Notes: generated by a model not told the origin, from the letters alone. DNA of 26,780 nt from Clostridium sp. CAG:167 (GCA_000433735.1 HF998328.1:1-26780); one strand, 5' to 3'; numbered from the stretch's first letter, positions 8,202 through 16,864 are shown. Numbers and translations are program-made.

Positions 8202-9928
8202 TTTACTTTCTCCTTTCCGTACTGGGATTCATAAATCTCTCGGTAAATTTCACAAGACTGTAAAAGCTGTTCATGCTTGCCGGCTCCCACAACTTTTCCG
8301 TCATCAAGTACAAGGATCTGGTCCGCTCCTCTTACCGAAGCCGCACGCTGGGACACAATAAATACCGTTACCTCCGATGCCATCTGGGAAATGGCCTGGC
8401 GGAGTCTGGCATCGGTAGCATAATCCAGTGCGGAAGAACTGTCATCCATGATCAAAATTTCCGGCTTTCTTACCAATGCTCTGGCAATAGACAATCTCTG
8501 CTTTTGTCCGCCGGAAAAGTTTCTTCCGTCCTGCTCCACCAGTTCATCCAGCTGCCCGTCTTTTCCCCGGACCACCTCCTCTGCCTGGGCAATCCGGAGT
8601 GCTTCCCACAGTTCTTCCTCTGTGGCATCTTCTTTTCCCCACAGCAGATTGGAGCGGATGGTTCCCTTAAACAATACCGATTTTTGCTGCACCACCGCCA
8701 CCAGAGAACGAAGTGTATTTATATCGTATTGTGTCACCGGCTTTCCTTTTACTTTTAAGGAACCTCCTGTTATATCGTAAAACCGGGGAATCAGGTGTAC
8801 CAGTGAACTCTTGCCCGAGCCGGTTCCTCCTATAATTCCCACTGTTTCTCCTTTTTTCACATGAAGATTAATGTCTGTCAGCGACGGTTCCATGCTCTCC
8901 GGATAAGTAAGATCGACATGATCAAAAGATACTTCATACTCTCCTGTTTCATCCGGCGCATCTTTTGTTTCCTGTGTGGAAAGTCCCTGCTCGATCTCAA
9001 ATATATTCCAGATACGGTTTCCGCAGGCCACCGACTTGTTTACATTGATGATGAGGTTTGCCAGTTTTACCAGTTCTACCAGGATCTGCGACATGTAATT
9101 GATCAGTGCTACTACCTGTCCCTGAGTAATGGCGCCGCAGTCAACCCGGACACCACCGATCCAGATCAGGGCAATAATGGCACCGTTGATAATAACAAAT
9201 GTCAATGGATTCATGACTGCCGATATTTTTCCCACTACCATCTGCATATGATTCAGGGATTCATTTTCCTGATCAAATTCCTGTCTTTCTTCTTCCTGCT
9301 TATTAAAAGCCCTCAGCACTCTGGCACCGGTAAGGTTATCTCTGGTTCTTCCCAAAACCAGATCCAATGCATTCTGCACTTTTTTATACAGTGGAATACT
9401 GACAAGCATCACACCAAAGACGATAATACAAAGAAGTGGGATCGCTACAACAAATACAAGGGCCGCTTTTACATCAATAGTAAAAGCCATGGCCATGGCT
9501 CCAAAGACAATAAAAGGTGAGCGTAAAAACAGTCGAAGAACCAGGTTCACACCATTCTGCACCTGGTTCACATCACTGGTCATGCGGGTGATCATAGTGG
9601 CCGTTCCCATCTGATCCAGTTTTTCAAAAGACAGTCTCTGGATATGAGCAAACAGATCGTGCTTCAGATCCGTACAAAAACCTACTGCTGCTTTAGCTGC
9701 AAAGTACTGGGCTGTCAGAGCTGCCGCCAGTCCGATCATGGCCAACAGTATCAGCACCAGTCCCATATGCCATACCAGCGTTGTATTTTTTTGTATGATT
9801 CCATTATCAATGATCGATGCCATAACCAAAGGCACAAACAGTTCAAAACTTGCCTCCAGTAATTTAAAAAGGGGTGCCAGGATTGTTTCTTTTTTGTACC
9901 CCTTTATATATCTCAACAATTCTTTCAT
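8198..9928 (-). CDS. ABC exporter half-transporter, degenerate-site subunit
   Basis: The partner of the preceding exporter: 576 residues with six membrane helices (about 1-300) and a nucleotide-binding domain. Walker A GGTGSGKSS (367-375) and signature FSGGQ (471-475) are canonical. Walker B reads ILIMDD, so Asp496 replaces the catalytic Glu, and the H-loop residue is Gln527 (VSQRAAS) instead of His. These changes define the non-hydrolysing site of heterodimeric exporters (known for BmrC/LmrC/TM287). This subunit thus supplies the good signature and the weak ATP site. The ATG at 9928 lies 21 bases after the stop of the CDP-glycerol transferase gene, with GGAG upstream, so it is in the same run. 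Confidence 0.93.
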   Translation of the reverse strand: MKELLRYIKGYKKETILAPLFKLLEASFELFVPLVMASIIDNGIIQKNTTLVWHMGLVLILLAMIGLAAALTAQYFAAKAAVGFCTDLKHDLFAHIQRLSFEKLDQMGTATMITRMTSDVNQVQNGVNLVLRLFLRSPFIVFGAMAMAFTIDVKAALVFVVAIPLLCIIVFGVMLVSIPLYKKVQNALDLVLGRTRDNLTGARVLRAFNKQEEERQEFDQENESLNHMQMVVGKISAVMNPLTFVIINGAIIALIWIGGVRVDCGAITQGQVVALINYMSQILVELVKLANLIINVNKSVACGNRIWNIFEIEQGLSTQETKDAPDETGEYEVSFDHVDLTYPESMEPSLTDINLHVKKGETVGIIGGTGSGKSSLVHLIPRFYDITGGSLKVKGKPVTQYDINTLRSLVAVVQQKSVLFKGTIRSNLLWGKEDATEEELWEALRIAQAEEVVRGKDGQLDELVEQDGRNFSGGQKQRLSIARALVRKPEILIMDDSSSALDYATDARLRQAISQMASEVTVFIVSQRAASVRGADQILVLDDGKVVGAGKHEQLLQSCEIYREIYESQYGKEKVK

Positions 9929-9949
9929 GTCTATCGCATCTCCATTCCC

Positions 9950-11107
9950 TTACTTTTTAGCATCAAAGCCATATTCCTTTTGCATAAATTCATACAACCT
10001 CTCTGCTGATCCGTCATCTGTATAGTCATGGCAGAGATGCTTTATCTCTTCCAGTTCTTTCCTGTTACAGTGATTTTCAGGCTCGCTGACGAATGCACAT
10101 AACTGTTCAAATGAATCAATATAGAATCCCTTGATCTGTTGTCTCAGATTTTCAAAAGGACAGTAAAATTTTTCGAAAAACTCCTCTGCATCTCCCATGG
10201 TAAGTCCCACCGGACGGCCTGTCAGGAGAAAATCATAATAAATTGTAGAGTAATCTGTCACCAGAGCCTCTGCCCCGGATACCATTTCATACAAAGTCAC
10301 ATCATGCTCTCTCAGCCAGGCATCATCTGCGATTTCAATAAAAGGCATCTTCCGCTCTTCAAACAGCTGAAGATTCTGTGCCGGGTGAGGACGGAACAAA
10401 AGTTTTTTATGAGCATGTTCCAGCGCCTCGTTTAATGTTTCCAACTGCTCTGCTGTATATACTTCCGGCATGCCATAAGGAAATTTACTTTTCAGTTCTC
10501 CTGCAGACCGGTTCCGGTGCTGGCGGTAAGTAGGCATCCACACAATATAGTTTCCCCACTTTTTTGTTTTTTCACATCCTCTTACCAGCACATCATTACG
10601 AGGGAAACCAAGAGGCAGTAATTTCTCCTCCGGAAGCCCTATAATCTTTGTATGTATCTCTCTCCAGATTTCTTTTCCCGATGTCACCAGGTAGCGGTCC
10701 ATTTCCCCCATGACTTCATAATTGCTGTAACTCAGTAATAGTTTGAAAGGCATACCATGACTTGTATGCACCCGGATCTGCCCTTTTCTTCTTTTCTTTA
10801 TAAAACTGTTGCAGTCCACAATATATCTGGAAGTATACAGCACCTTCAGACGCTTCCAATTTTCTCTGAACCCTTTTGGATCCAGGCGGAAAGTATCCAC
10901 TGACTGGGGAAGTTCTTTTGTTACCGGCTCTCTTCCATGGATGGCCCAGTGGATCTTCATCCTGTCATTGGTCCCCTGCTTCAGCAAGTACTCGTAAAAA
11001 GCACCTGTATTATCAGAAAAATCCGGGTGGCTCTCCAGAATGATATCATTCCGAAGAGGCAACACCCGGATCAAATTTGTTAAAAACTTCTTAACGATGT
11101 TTCCCAT
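9950..11107 (-). CDS. CDP-glycerol glycerophosphotransferase-like (TagB/TagF) protein
   Basis: A member of the glycosyltransferase-like family that transfers glycerol phosphate (or ribitol phosphate) from CDP-alcohols to build wall teichoic acid or similar cell-surface polymers; 385 residues covering only that domain. Marks are TSHGMPFK (the histidine motif near residue 132), FRPHPAQN, and TDYSTIYYDFLLTGRPVG near residue 285. It would work at the cytoplasmic face of the membrane on a lipid-linked acceptor, with no evident membrane segment. The ATG at 11107 is 6 bases after the TetR stop, with AGGA upstream. The neighbouring genes concern export and envelope, which fits surface polymer modification, but no other teichoic acid genes are adjacent and the acceptor is unknown. 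Confidence 0.88.
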   Translation of the reverse strand: MGNIVKKFLTNLIRVLPLRNDIILESHPDFSDNTGAFYEYLLKQGTNDRMKIHWAIHGREPVTKELPQSVDTFRLDPKGFRENWKRLKVLYTSRYIVDCNSFIKKRRKGQIRVHTSHGMPFKLLLSYSNYEVMGEMDRYLVTSGKEIWREIHTKIIGLPEEKLLPLGFPRNDVLVRGCEKTKKWGNYIVWMPTYRQHRNRSAGELKSKFPYGMPEVYTAEQLETLNEALEHAHKKLLFRPHPAQNLQLFEERKMPFIEIADDAWLREHDVTLYEMVSGAEALVTDYSTIYYDFLLTGRPVGLTMGDAEEFFEKFYCPFENLRQQIKGFYIDSFEQLCAFVSEPENHCNRKELEEIKHLCHDYTDDGSAERLYEFMQKEYGFDAKK

Positions 11108-11113
11108 TCCGTC

Positions 11114-11719
11114 CTATATCTCCTGTCTGTGAAGTATATCACATATCAGCGCATTCAGCTCCGGCTTCAACTCATCCATCGTAACCGGCTCCTCATACAA
11201 TATTACATTGTGACAGGTAGAGTTGATCAGTTCCACGATCATAAATAACATCAGATCCGGATTTCTGAATTCTCTGCCGGATTCCTCCAACAGTTTATAG
11301 TAGGCATCATAAAAACTCAGCCCCTCCATTTCATCTCCACCAGTTACAAGCATATCATGAAATACGCCCCAACTCAAGTTTTTCGATATAAAACGCATCA
11401 ATATTTTATTTTCCTGTAATTTGTCTATTACCCGGTCGGCAATAAACAATACTTTTTCCTCCAAGGTAGGGAGTTCTTCTTCCATCAACTCGATGGTGGC
11501 ATTGTCAAATAACTGCCTGGCCTGTTCTGTGATCAATTTATCCCGGATATCGTATTTATCTTTAAAGTACAGATAAAATGTTCCCTTGGCCATATTCGCC
11601 TTAGAGGCAATATCCGAAATGGATGTTTCATTGATTCCCTTGGAAGTAAACAGGGAGAATGCTGCCATAAGCAGCGCTTCTCTCTTCTGTTTCTTTTTTT
11701 CTTCCAGTTTTTTACTCAT
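11114..11719 (-). CDS. TetR family transcriptional repressor
   Basis: A protein of 201 residues with the typical TetR N-terminal helix-turn-helix (about residues 13-60: REALLMAAFSLFTSKG, then TSISDIASKANMAKGTFYLYFKDK) and a divergent ligand-binding C-terminal half. The ATG lies inside the end of the heptad-repeat gene (AATGAGTAA, 8-base overlap), so translation is coupled. By family precedent it represses its own operon and is released by a ligand exported or sensed by the pump. Two palindromes of the form TGAmCGnyGGTCA upstream of the MMPL gene are the expected binding sites, one of them on the promoter; this assignment is inference from position and sequence type. The ligand is unknown. Confidence 0.94.
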   Translation of the reverse strand: MSKKLEEKKKQKREALLMAAFSLFTSKGINETSISDIASKANMAKGTFYLYFKDKYDIRDKLITEQARQLFDNATIELMEEELPTLEEKVLFIADRVIDKLQENKILMRFISKNLSWGVFHDMLVTGGDEMEGLSFYDAYYKLLEESGREFRNPDLMLFMIVELINSTCHNVILYEEPVTMDELKPELNALICDILHRQEI

Positions 11720-13712
11720 TCTTTACCGCCTCAGTTTCAATGATGAACTTCACTTCTCCGTCCATCTTGCTATTGATTCCACTAAAGCTCTTATACTCTT
11801 TTCCTACATTGACAACTTCTTTGAAACGGTCAATGGCTGTCTTGATGTCATCATTGTATGTGTCTGAAAGTTTCTTAATACCTTTGTCGTTGAATTTCTT
11901 GGTTCCTTCTGCCAGTTTATCAGCACCTTTGGCAAGTTTGCCACTGGCATTATCCAGTTTGATCACACCATTTACTAATTTACCGGTAGCTTTGTTCAGG
12001 CTCTTACCGCCCTTCTGCAAGCTCTTCATACCTTTGTTCAGTGTCTTAACTGTCTTTTTCATTGTCTTGCTTGCTTTCTTTAACTGTTTGGCTGACTTTT
12101 TGATCTTGCTGTTGTTTTTGTTCAGCTTTTCTGCTCCCTCTTTCATCTTCTTTACATTACTTACAAGAGTTGGCATAGATTTGTTCAACTCAGAAGATGC
12201 ACTGGTGAGAGACGAGGAACTCTTTGACAATTCGCCCAGTCCGTCCATTACCGTTGCCACACCGGCAGATACCTGGTTGGCTCCAGTCTGCAGTTTGCTG
12301 TCTTTTGCAGTAGCTGCCTTTAACTGCTGAATAGATTCTTTCTGTTTCTGTGTCACAACCTTTAATGTTTCAATGGCTGTCTTTACATCCGCACTGGTTG
12401 CCTCCAATGGCTCCAAAGCTTTCAGAAGTTTTTCATTATTGGCAAACGATTTTTCCAGTTCATCTAAGTTTGTGTTCAAAGTGGTGACACCGGAAGCCAC
12501 GGAAGATGCTCCGCCTTTTAATGCGGCAATATTCTCTTTAGTTCCCATTTTATCAACAGCACCTGTATATTTTTTCACACCGTTGTCAAACTGTGTGATC
12601 TTGGCAGGCAGTGTTCCTACTGCTTTGTACAACTGAATGGATCCATTGGCCAGAGTAGCTGCACCATTTACATACTGTACGGTTCCGTCAGCAAACTGTG
12701 TAACACCATCTGCGTAAGTGTTCACACCTTTTACCAGTTTAGGACCGTTCTTTGCCAGTGTGTTGATTCCACCGGTCAGTTTATTCACACCTTTTTTCTC
12801 ATAGGTCTTGATAGAAGAACGAAGATCTCCCATTTTATCTGAATAAGTCTGCATATTCTCTGCCAGAGAATCAGATCCGTCTACCAGTTTTTCTGCCGCA
12901 TCTGTCAGATCATCCAATTTATCTTCCAAATCGTCCAGATCATCCACATCATCCAGATCAATATCATTCAAGAGGCTGGCACTTCCATATGTGTAAGTGT
13001 TTTCCATGGTAAAATCTTTGGCATCTGCCTTAATGGTAAAATCACTGGTAATCTTATCTGAAAAATCTTTATCGAGATCCAGACTGTCAGCCAGTCCCGG
13101 CATACCGATACCAACGACGATATTGTTGGAACCTTCATTGATCACACGTCCATTGTCAATCTCTACATTGGAGAAATTGTCATTGCTCAGGATCATGGCT
13201 GTTACCATAACAAATGGTGTATAGATAGTCTCTTTTTTGCCCTGAATGGTCTTGGTCTGCTTAGAATTGTTTGTATATTGTACATGGATCTCAACCTTGC
13301 CACTCTTACCAGGCAGATCCTTGGCAGCAATTTCTTTACCATCCAGTTTGTATGTGATCTTCATGCTGACCGGAAGCTTCTTATCTGTTTTTCCCTGATA
13401 ATAAATATCCTGCCCGGATGTATTCCAGCTCATATCTGTTCCGTTTTGTGAAAATGTCTCATTTCCCTTTACATTGCTGATATCTGTAAGGGATGAACTG
13501 TCCTTTAAGGCTCCGGATACGCTGCCGGAATTTTTCAGCCAGTCGGAAACCGTTATGCCTGTTATGCTTCCGTCTGCTCCTGCATTGACAAACACGGATT
13601 CCTGTTTAGAAACTTTTTCTGCGCTTACCACAGAACCATTGCACAATACCATGCTGAGGACCAAGGCTCCTGAAAGAGCCACTCTGCCGATATTTTTCAA
13701 ATTCTTCTTCAT
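11712..13712 (-). CDS. Secreted xxxLxxG heptad-repeat protein, partner of the MMPL exporter
   Basis: An exported protein of 666 residues. A signal segment (about 1-31, ending VVSA) is followed by a beta-rich domain (about 40-245), an acidic hinge (252-269, mostly D and L), and then a long helical region with a seven-residue period. Near 312-367 come eight units such as LVKGVNT, YADGVTQ and FADGTVQ. From 523 to 606 there are twelve nearly perfect heptads such as LQKGGKS, LVNGVIK and LAKGADK. This is the repeat type known as xxxLxxG, shared with YhgE/Pip-like proteins. There is no C-terminal membrane anchor. Such genes often sit beside MMPL genes, as here, 12 bases after one with AGGAGG between them. 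A helical conduit or adaptor outside the membrane is a reasonable inference; no biochemical role is established. Confidence 0.88.
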   Translation of the reverse strand: MKKNLKNIGRVALSGALVLSMVLCNGSVVSAEKVSKQESVFVNAGADGSITGITVSDWLKNSGSVSGALKDSSSLTDISNVKGNETFSQNGTDMSWNTSGQDIYYQGKTDKKLPVSMKITYKLDGKEIAAKDLPGKSGKVEIHVQYTNNSKQTKTIQGKKETIYTPFVMVTAMILSNDNFSNVEIDNGRVINEGSNNIVVGIGMPGLADSLDLDKDFSDKITSDFTIKADAKDFTMENTYTYGSASLLNDIDLDDVDDLDDLEDKLDDLTDAAEKLVDGSDSLAENMQTYSDKMGDLRSSIKTYEKKGVNKLTGGINTLAKNGPKLVKGVNTYADGVTQFADGTVQYVNGAATLANGSIQLYKAVGTLPAKITQFDNGVKKYTGAVDKMGTKENIAALKGGASSVASGVTTLNTNLDELEKSFANNEKLLKALEPLEATSADVKTAIETLKVVTQKQKESIQQLKAATAKDSKLQTGANQVSAGVATVMDGLGELSKSSSSLTSASSELNKSMPTLVSNVKKMKEGAEKLNKNNSKIKKSAKQLKKASKTMKKTVKTLNKGMKSLQKGGKSLNKATGKLVNGVIKLDNASGKLAKGADKLAEGTKKFNDKGIKKLSDTYNDDIKTAIDRFKEVVNVGKEYKSFSGINSKMDGEVKFIIETEAVKNE

Positions 13713-13724
13713 AATCGAACCTCC

Positions 13725-15803
13725 TTAATAATCAATTTTATTCATTCCGATTGTTGTCTTACAAATAATCTTATCAAATACCGTCAACATAGCCGGCAGG
13801 ATGAAAATAACAACGATTGTACTTATGATAGCACCTCTGGACAACAAAGTACAGATGGATTTGATCATATCAATGTTGGATGATATGGTTACCCCGAAGG
13901 TAGAAGCAAACAAACTCATACCACTTATGATAATGGATTTGATAGATGTTTTATGTGCGATGGAAATTGCTTCCTTCTTGCTCTTCTTACGCTCCAGACG
14001 CTCTTTCTGATAACGGCTGGTCATAAGGATGGCATAATCTACCGTTGCTCCTAACTGAATACTTCCTATGACGATACTTGCCACAAACGGAAGAGATTCT
14101 CCTGTGTAGAATGGAATACACATATTCAGGAATATAGCAAATTCAATGACCGATACAAGGATGATCGGAATCGAGATAGACTTAAAGGTTAACATAATAA
14201 TGATGAAAATCGCTATAACCGAAACATAGTTTACACTTGCCAGATCCACATCCGTTACATCCTGTAAGTCTTTCATCAATGGTGCCTCACCAATGATCAT
14301 AGAATCCTTACTATATTTCTTTACCAGTTTATTGATCGCATCAATCTGGGCATTTACTTCATCCGTTGCCGATTTATAATTAGAGCAGACAAATTCAATT
14401 TCATAATTATCGCTCTTAAGCATCTCCTTATACTTGGCAGGGATCATATTGTCCGGAACGGAAGTTCCTACAAAGGAGTCCATTCCCAGAACCCACTTAA
14501 CACCATCTACTTTTTCTACTGCCTTGTTGAGTTCTGTCTTCTGTTTATTGCTCATGCCGTTTTTCAAAAGAAGAATATGCATGTTATTCATATCAAACTT
14601 CTCCTGAAGTTTGTTATTAGCAATGGCTGAATCCAGATCCTGTGGAAGAGAACTGTCAATATTATAGTAAATATCGTAGTTCTTGTTTCCGTAATAAGCC
14701 GGTCCGATCAATACTAAAAAGACCACAATGGCAACCGGCCAGAACTTTACAATTTTTCCAGATGCTTTGTCCAGATTTGGAATCAGGTTCTTATGAGTAG
14801 TTTTGTCTATTGCCTTATCGAAGCAAAGGATCATAGCCGGCAGGAAAGTGATACATACGATCACACCGAAGATAACTCCTTTTGCCATAACTAAGCCTAA
14901 ATCCATACCCAGTTTAAAAGTCATGAAACAAAGTGCCGCAAATCCCGCAATGGTAGTAACGGAACTGCTGGTTACAGACTTAAATGTATTGGAAATGGCA
15001 TGTGCCATAGCTCTTTGCTTATCTCCCTCATACCGCACCTTATTGGCTTCGTAACTCTCCAGCAGGAAGATGGAATAATCCATAGTTACTCCCAACTGAA
15101 GGATCGCCGTCAGTGCCTGTGTGATATAAGAAATCTCACCAAAGATAACATTGGTTCCCAGGTTATAAATAATGGCGGTTCCGATTCCTGCCAGGAAGAT
15201 AAAAGGTGTTACCAGTGAGTCCATAGCCAGTAACAAAACGATCAAGGCTAAGAGCGCAGCTACCGCTACATACAATGGCATCTCGGAAAGAGCCAGGTTC
15301 TTAATATCTGTTACGACACCGGACATACCGCTGATATAAGCCTGCTTCTGCACAATTTTTCTCATCTGCGAAACCGCTTCCATCGTATCATCCGAAGATG
15401 TGGTGTTATCAAACAGTGCGATCATCATGGTAGCATTTCCATTAAACAGTGCTTCCTGCAGATCGTCCGGAAGCATTTCCTTTGGTACGCTGATATCCAA
15501 TGCATCATCATACCAGAGAATCTTCTCTACATGATTTACTTTCTTTAACTTTTCTTTCAGTGCAACGACATCCTTATTATCCATATCTTCCACTACGATC
15601 ATGGAAAATGCTCCCATTCCGAACTCATCCACCATCGTATCCTGACCGGATACGGTTTCCAGTGATTTTGGAAGATAACTAAGAACATCATAATTGATCC
15701 TGGTAGATATATAACCAATGGTTGCCGGGATCAACAACAGTACTGCAGCAATAATAATAAAAATCTTGTGTTTAGCAACCCATTTGCCGAACTTAATTAC
15801 CAC
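13725..15803 (-). CDS. MMPL/RND family exporter
   Basis: A large membrane transporter of 692 residues, of the MmpL/YdfJ branch of the RND superfamily, driven by proton flux and exporting lipids or hydrophobic drugs. It has two similar halves: one helix (about 12-31), an extracellular domain, then five more helices, repeated. Each half has the expected Asp-Tyr pair in the fourth helix: GVTMDYSIFLLESY in the first half and GATVDYAILMTSRY in the second, the likely proton relay. The start is GTG at 15803 with GGAGG 9 bases upstream. It is the first gene of the TetR-linked run, and its promoter overlaps a palindromic operator. Substrate unknown. Confidence 0.92.
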   Translation of the reverse strand: MVIKFGKWVAKHKIFIIIAAVLLLIPATIGYISTRINYDVLSYLPKSLETVSGQDTMVDEFGMGAFSMIVVEDMDNKDVVALKEKLKKVNHVEKILWYDDALDISVPKEMLPDDLQEALFNGNATMMIALFDNTTSSDDTMEAVSQMRKIVQKQAYISGMSGVVTDIKNLALSEMPLYVAVAALLALIVLLLAMDSLVTPFIFLAGIGTAIIYNLGTNVIFGEISYITQALTAILQLGVTMDYSIFLLESYEANKVRYEGDKQRAMAHAISNTFKSVTSSSVTTIAGFAALCFMTFKLGMDLGLVMAKGVIFGVIVCITFLPAMILCFDKAIDKTTHKNLIPNLDKASGKIVKFWPVAIVVFLVLIGPAYYGNKNYDIYYNIDSSLPQDLDSAIANNKLQEKFDMNNMHILLLKNGMSNKQKTELNKAVEKVDGVKWVLGMDSFVGTSVPDNMIPAKYKEMLKSDNYEIEFVCSNYKSATDEVNAQIDAINKLVKKYSKDSMIIGEAPLMKDLQDVTDVDLASVNYVSVIAIFIIIMLTFKSISIPIILVSVIEFAIFLNMCIPFYTGESLPFVASIVIGSIQLGATVDYAILMTSRYQKERLERKKSKKEAISIAHKTSIKSIIISGMSLFASTFGVTISSNIDMIKSICTLLSRGAIISTIVVIFILPAMLTVFDKIICKTTIGMNKIDY

Positions 15804-15850
15804 AATATTTGCCCTCCTTCACTTTATATTTTGATAAATTTTTTAACAAA

Positions 15851-15863
15851 TGAACGCTGGTCA
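15851..15863. promoter_or_regulatory. Putative TetR operator 1 (imperfect palindrome)
   Basis: TGAACGCTGGTCA is an imperfect 13-base palindrome of the same form as operator 2 (TGACCGACGGTCA). It lies just downstream of the predicted MMPL transcription start (roughly +9 to +21), where a bound repressor would act as a roadblock. Its centre is 43 bases from that of operator 2, about four helical turns. Confidence 0.6.
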
Positions 15864-15878
15864 TTTTTTATCAAGTGC

Positions 15879-15907
15879 ATAGTAACACAAAAATGACCGA
15901 CGGTCAA
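15879..15907 (-). promoter_or_regulatory. Promoter of the MMPL-TetR operon
   Basis: On the minus strand, -35 TTGACC (15907-15902) and -10 TACTAT (15884-15879) are separated by exactly 17 bases. The -35 lies inside palindrome TGACCGACGGTCA, so a TetR dimer there would block RNA polymerase. Confidence 0.65.
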
Positions 15908-15922
15908 CCTTTATTTCATAAT
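15893..15922 (+). promoter_or_regulatory. Possible divergent promoter of the subtilisin-like gene
   Basis: ATGACC (15893-15898) and CATAAT (15917-15922) lie 18 bases apart on the plus strand; the -35 overlaps operator 2. The leader to the ATG at 15986 would be about 57 bases. TATACC at 15951 is an alternative -10 without a good -35, so this assignment is tentative. Confidence 0.35.
15894..15906. promoter_or_regulatory. Putative TetR operator 2 (perfect palindrome)
   Basis: TGACCG-A-CGGTCA is a perfect palindrome around a central base. It overlaps the MMPL -35 on the minus strand and a possible -35 (ATGACC) on the plus strand, so one site could control both directions. The form is typical of TetR-family operators; that the neighbouring repressor binds it is inference. 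Confidence 0.68.
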
Positions 15923-15985
15923 TAACAAAAAAATTTTTTTTACATACATATATACCATAAAGTTCTGCATGGAGGGACGAAATTT

Positions 15986-16864
15986 ATGAATCGATGCCGT
16001 TGGCAGATAGGGGCAGATTATGCGTATCGAAAAAGACTTACGGGACAGGGCGGATGTATTGCCTTTTTAGACACCGGAATCTGTGCTCACCCGGATTTTA
16101 AGGGACGGATCGTCGGCTGGAAAGATTTTGTCCACAACCGCCCCTCCCCTTATGATGACTGTGGACACGGCACCCATGTAGCCGGAATTGCTGCCGGTGA
16201 CGGCTCTATGTCTCAGGGCAGATTCCGGGGTGTGGCACCCGGATGCAGTCTGGTAGTCCTGAAAGTATTGGACCGCCTCGGCAATGGCAGTATCGCTCAT
16301 TTATGCCGCAGCGTGGACTGGCTCTTAGCCAATCAGTACCGCTATCATATCCGGGTTGTAAATATTTCTCTGTGTTCCGGTCTGGGAAAACTCCATCCGG
16401 AAGATTCTCCTTTTGTAAAAAAGATCGAATCTCTCTGGGATGCCGGCATGGTAGTAGTAGCCGCTGCCGGAAATCAGGGCCCGGGATCTTATACTATAGG
16501 CGCTCCCGGAAATTCAAGACGGATCATCACCGTGGGATCCAGAGATTCTTTTATTTATACCCAGACAGCCCGACAGCATTTTTCCGGCGAAGGACCTACC
16601 CATAACTGTATCTGCAAGCCAGATCTCATTGCCCCGGGAGCCCGTGTCATAAGCTGCCACAATGGTGCAAAGCCTTATATTGCAAGAAGCGGCACTTCCA
16701 TGTCTGCCCCTATGGTAGCCGGTGCCATCGCCTTGTGCTTAGAGGCCCACCCGGAGGACACACCAAAAAAAATAAAGATCCGGCTGAAACAGTCCAGCAC
16801 GGATCTTCATCTTCCCCATTACCAGCAGGGCTGGGGATTTCTTTCTATTCGTAATCTTTTATAA
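15986..16864 (+). CDS. Leaderless S8 (subtilisin-like) serine protease
   Basis: A peptidase of the S8 family, 292 residues, covering just the catalytic domain. The triad is Asp29 (FLDTG), His61 (GHGTHVAG) and Ser238 (GTSMSAP), with the oxyanion Asn163 (AAGNQGPG). There is no signal peptide or propeptide: the protein starts 10-20 residues before the first catalytic strand, as in intracellular subtilisins, so it may act in the cytoplasm or leave by an unknown route. The ATG at 15986 has GGAGGG 9 bases upstream. It is divergent from the MMPL operon across 182 bases and overlaps the convergent glgP gene by 6 bases. Substrate unknown. All catalytic residues are present, so it should be active. Confidence 0.92.
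   Translation: MNRCRWQIGADYAYRKRLTGQGGCIAFLDTGICAHPDFKGRIVGWKDFVHNRPSPYDDCGHGTHVAGIAAGDGSMSQGRFRGVAPGCSLVVLKVLDRLGNGSIAHLCRSVDWLLANQYRYHIRVVNISLCSGLGKLHPEDSPFVKKIESLWDAGMVVVAAAGNQGPGSYTIGAPGNSRRIITVGSRDSFIYTQTARQHFSGEGPTHNCICKPDLIAPGARVISCHNGAKPYIARSGTSMSAPMVAGAIALCLEAHPEDTPKKIKIRLKQSSTDLHLPHYQQGWGFLSIRNLL

Noticed and set aside
8861..9520. 219-codon plus-strand frame inside the ABC exporter gene
   Set aside because: Antisense to conserved ABC sequence, with a low-complexity product and no start signal.
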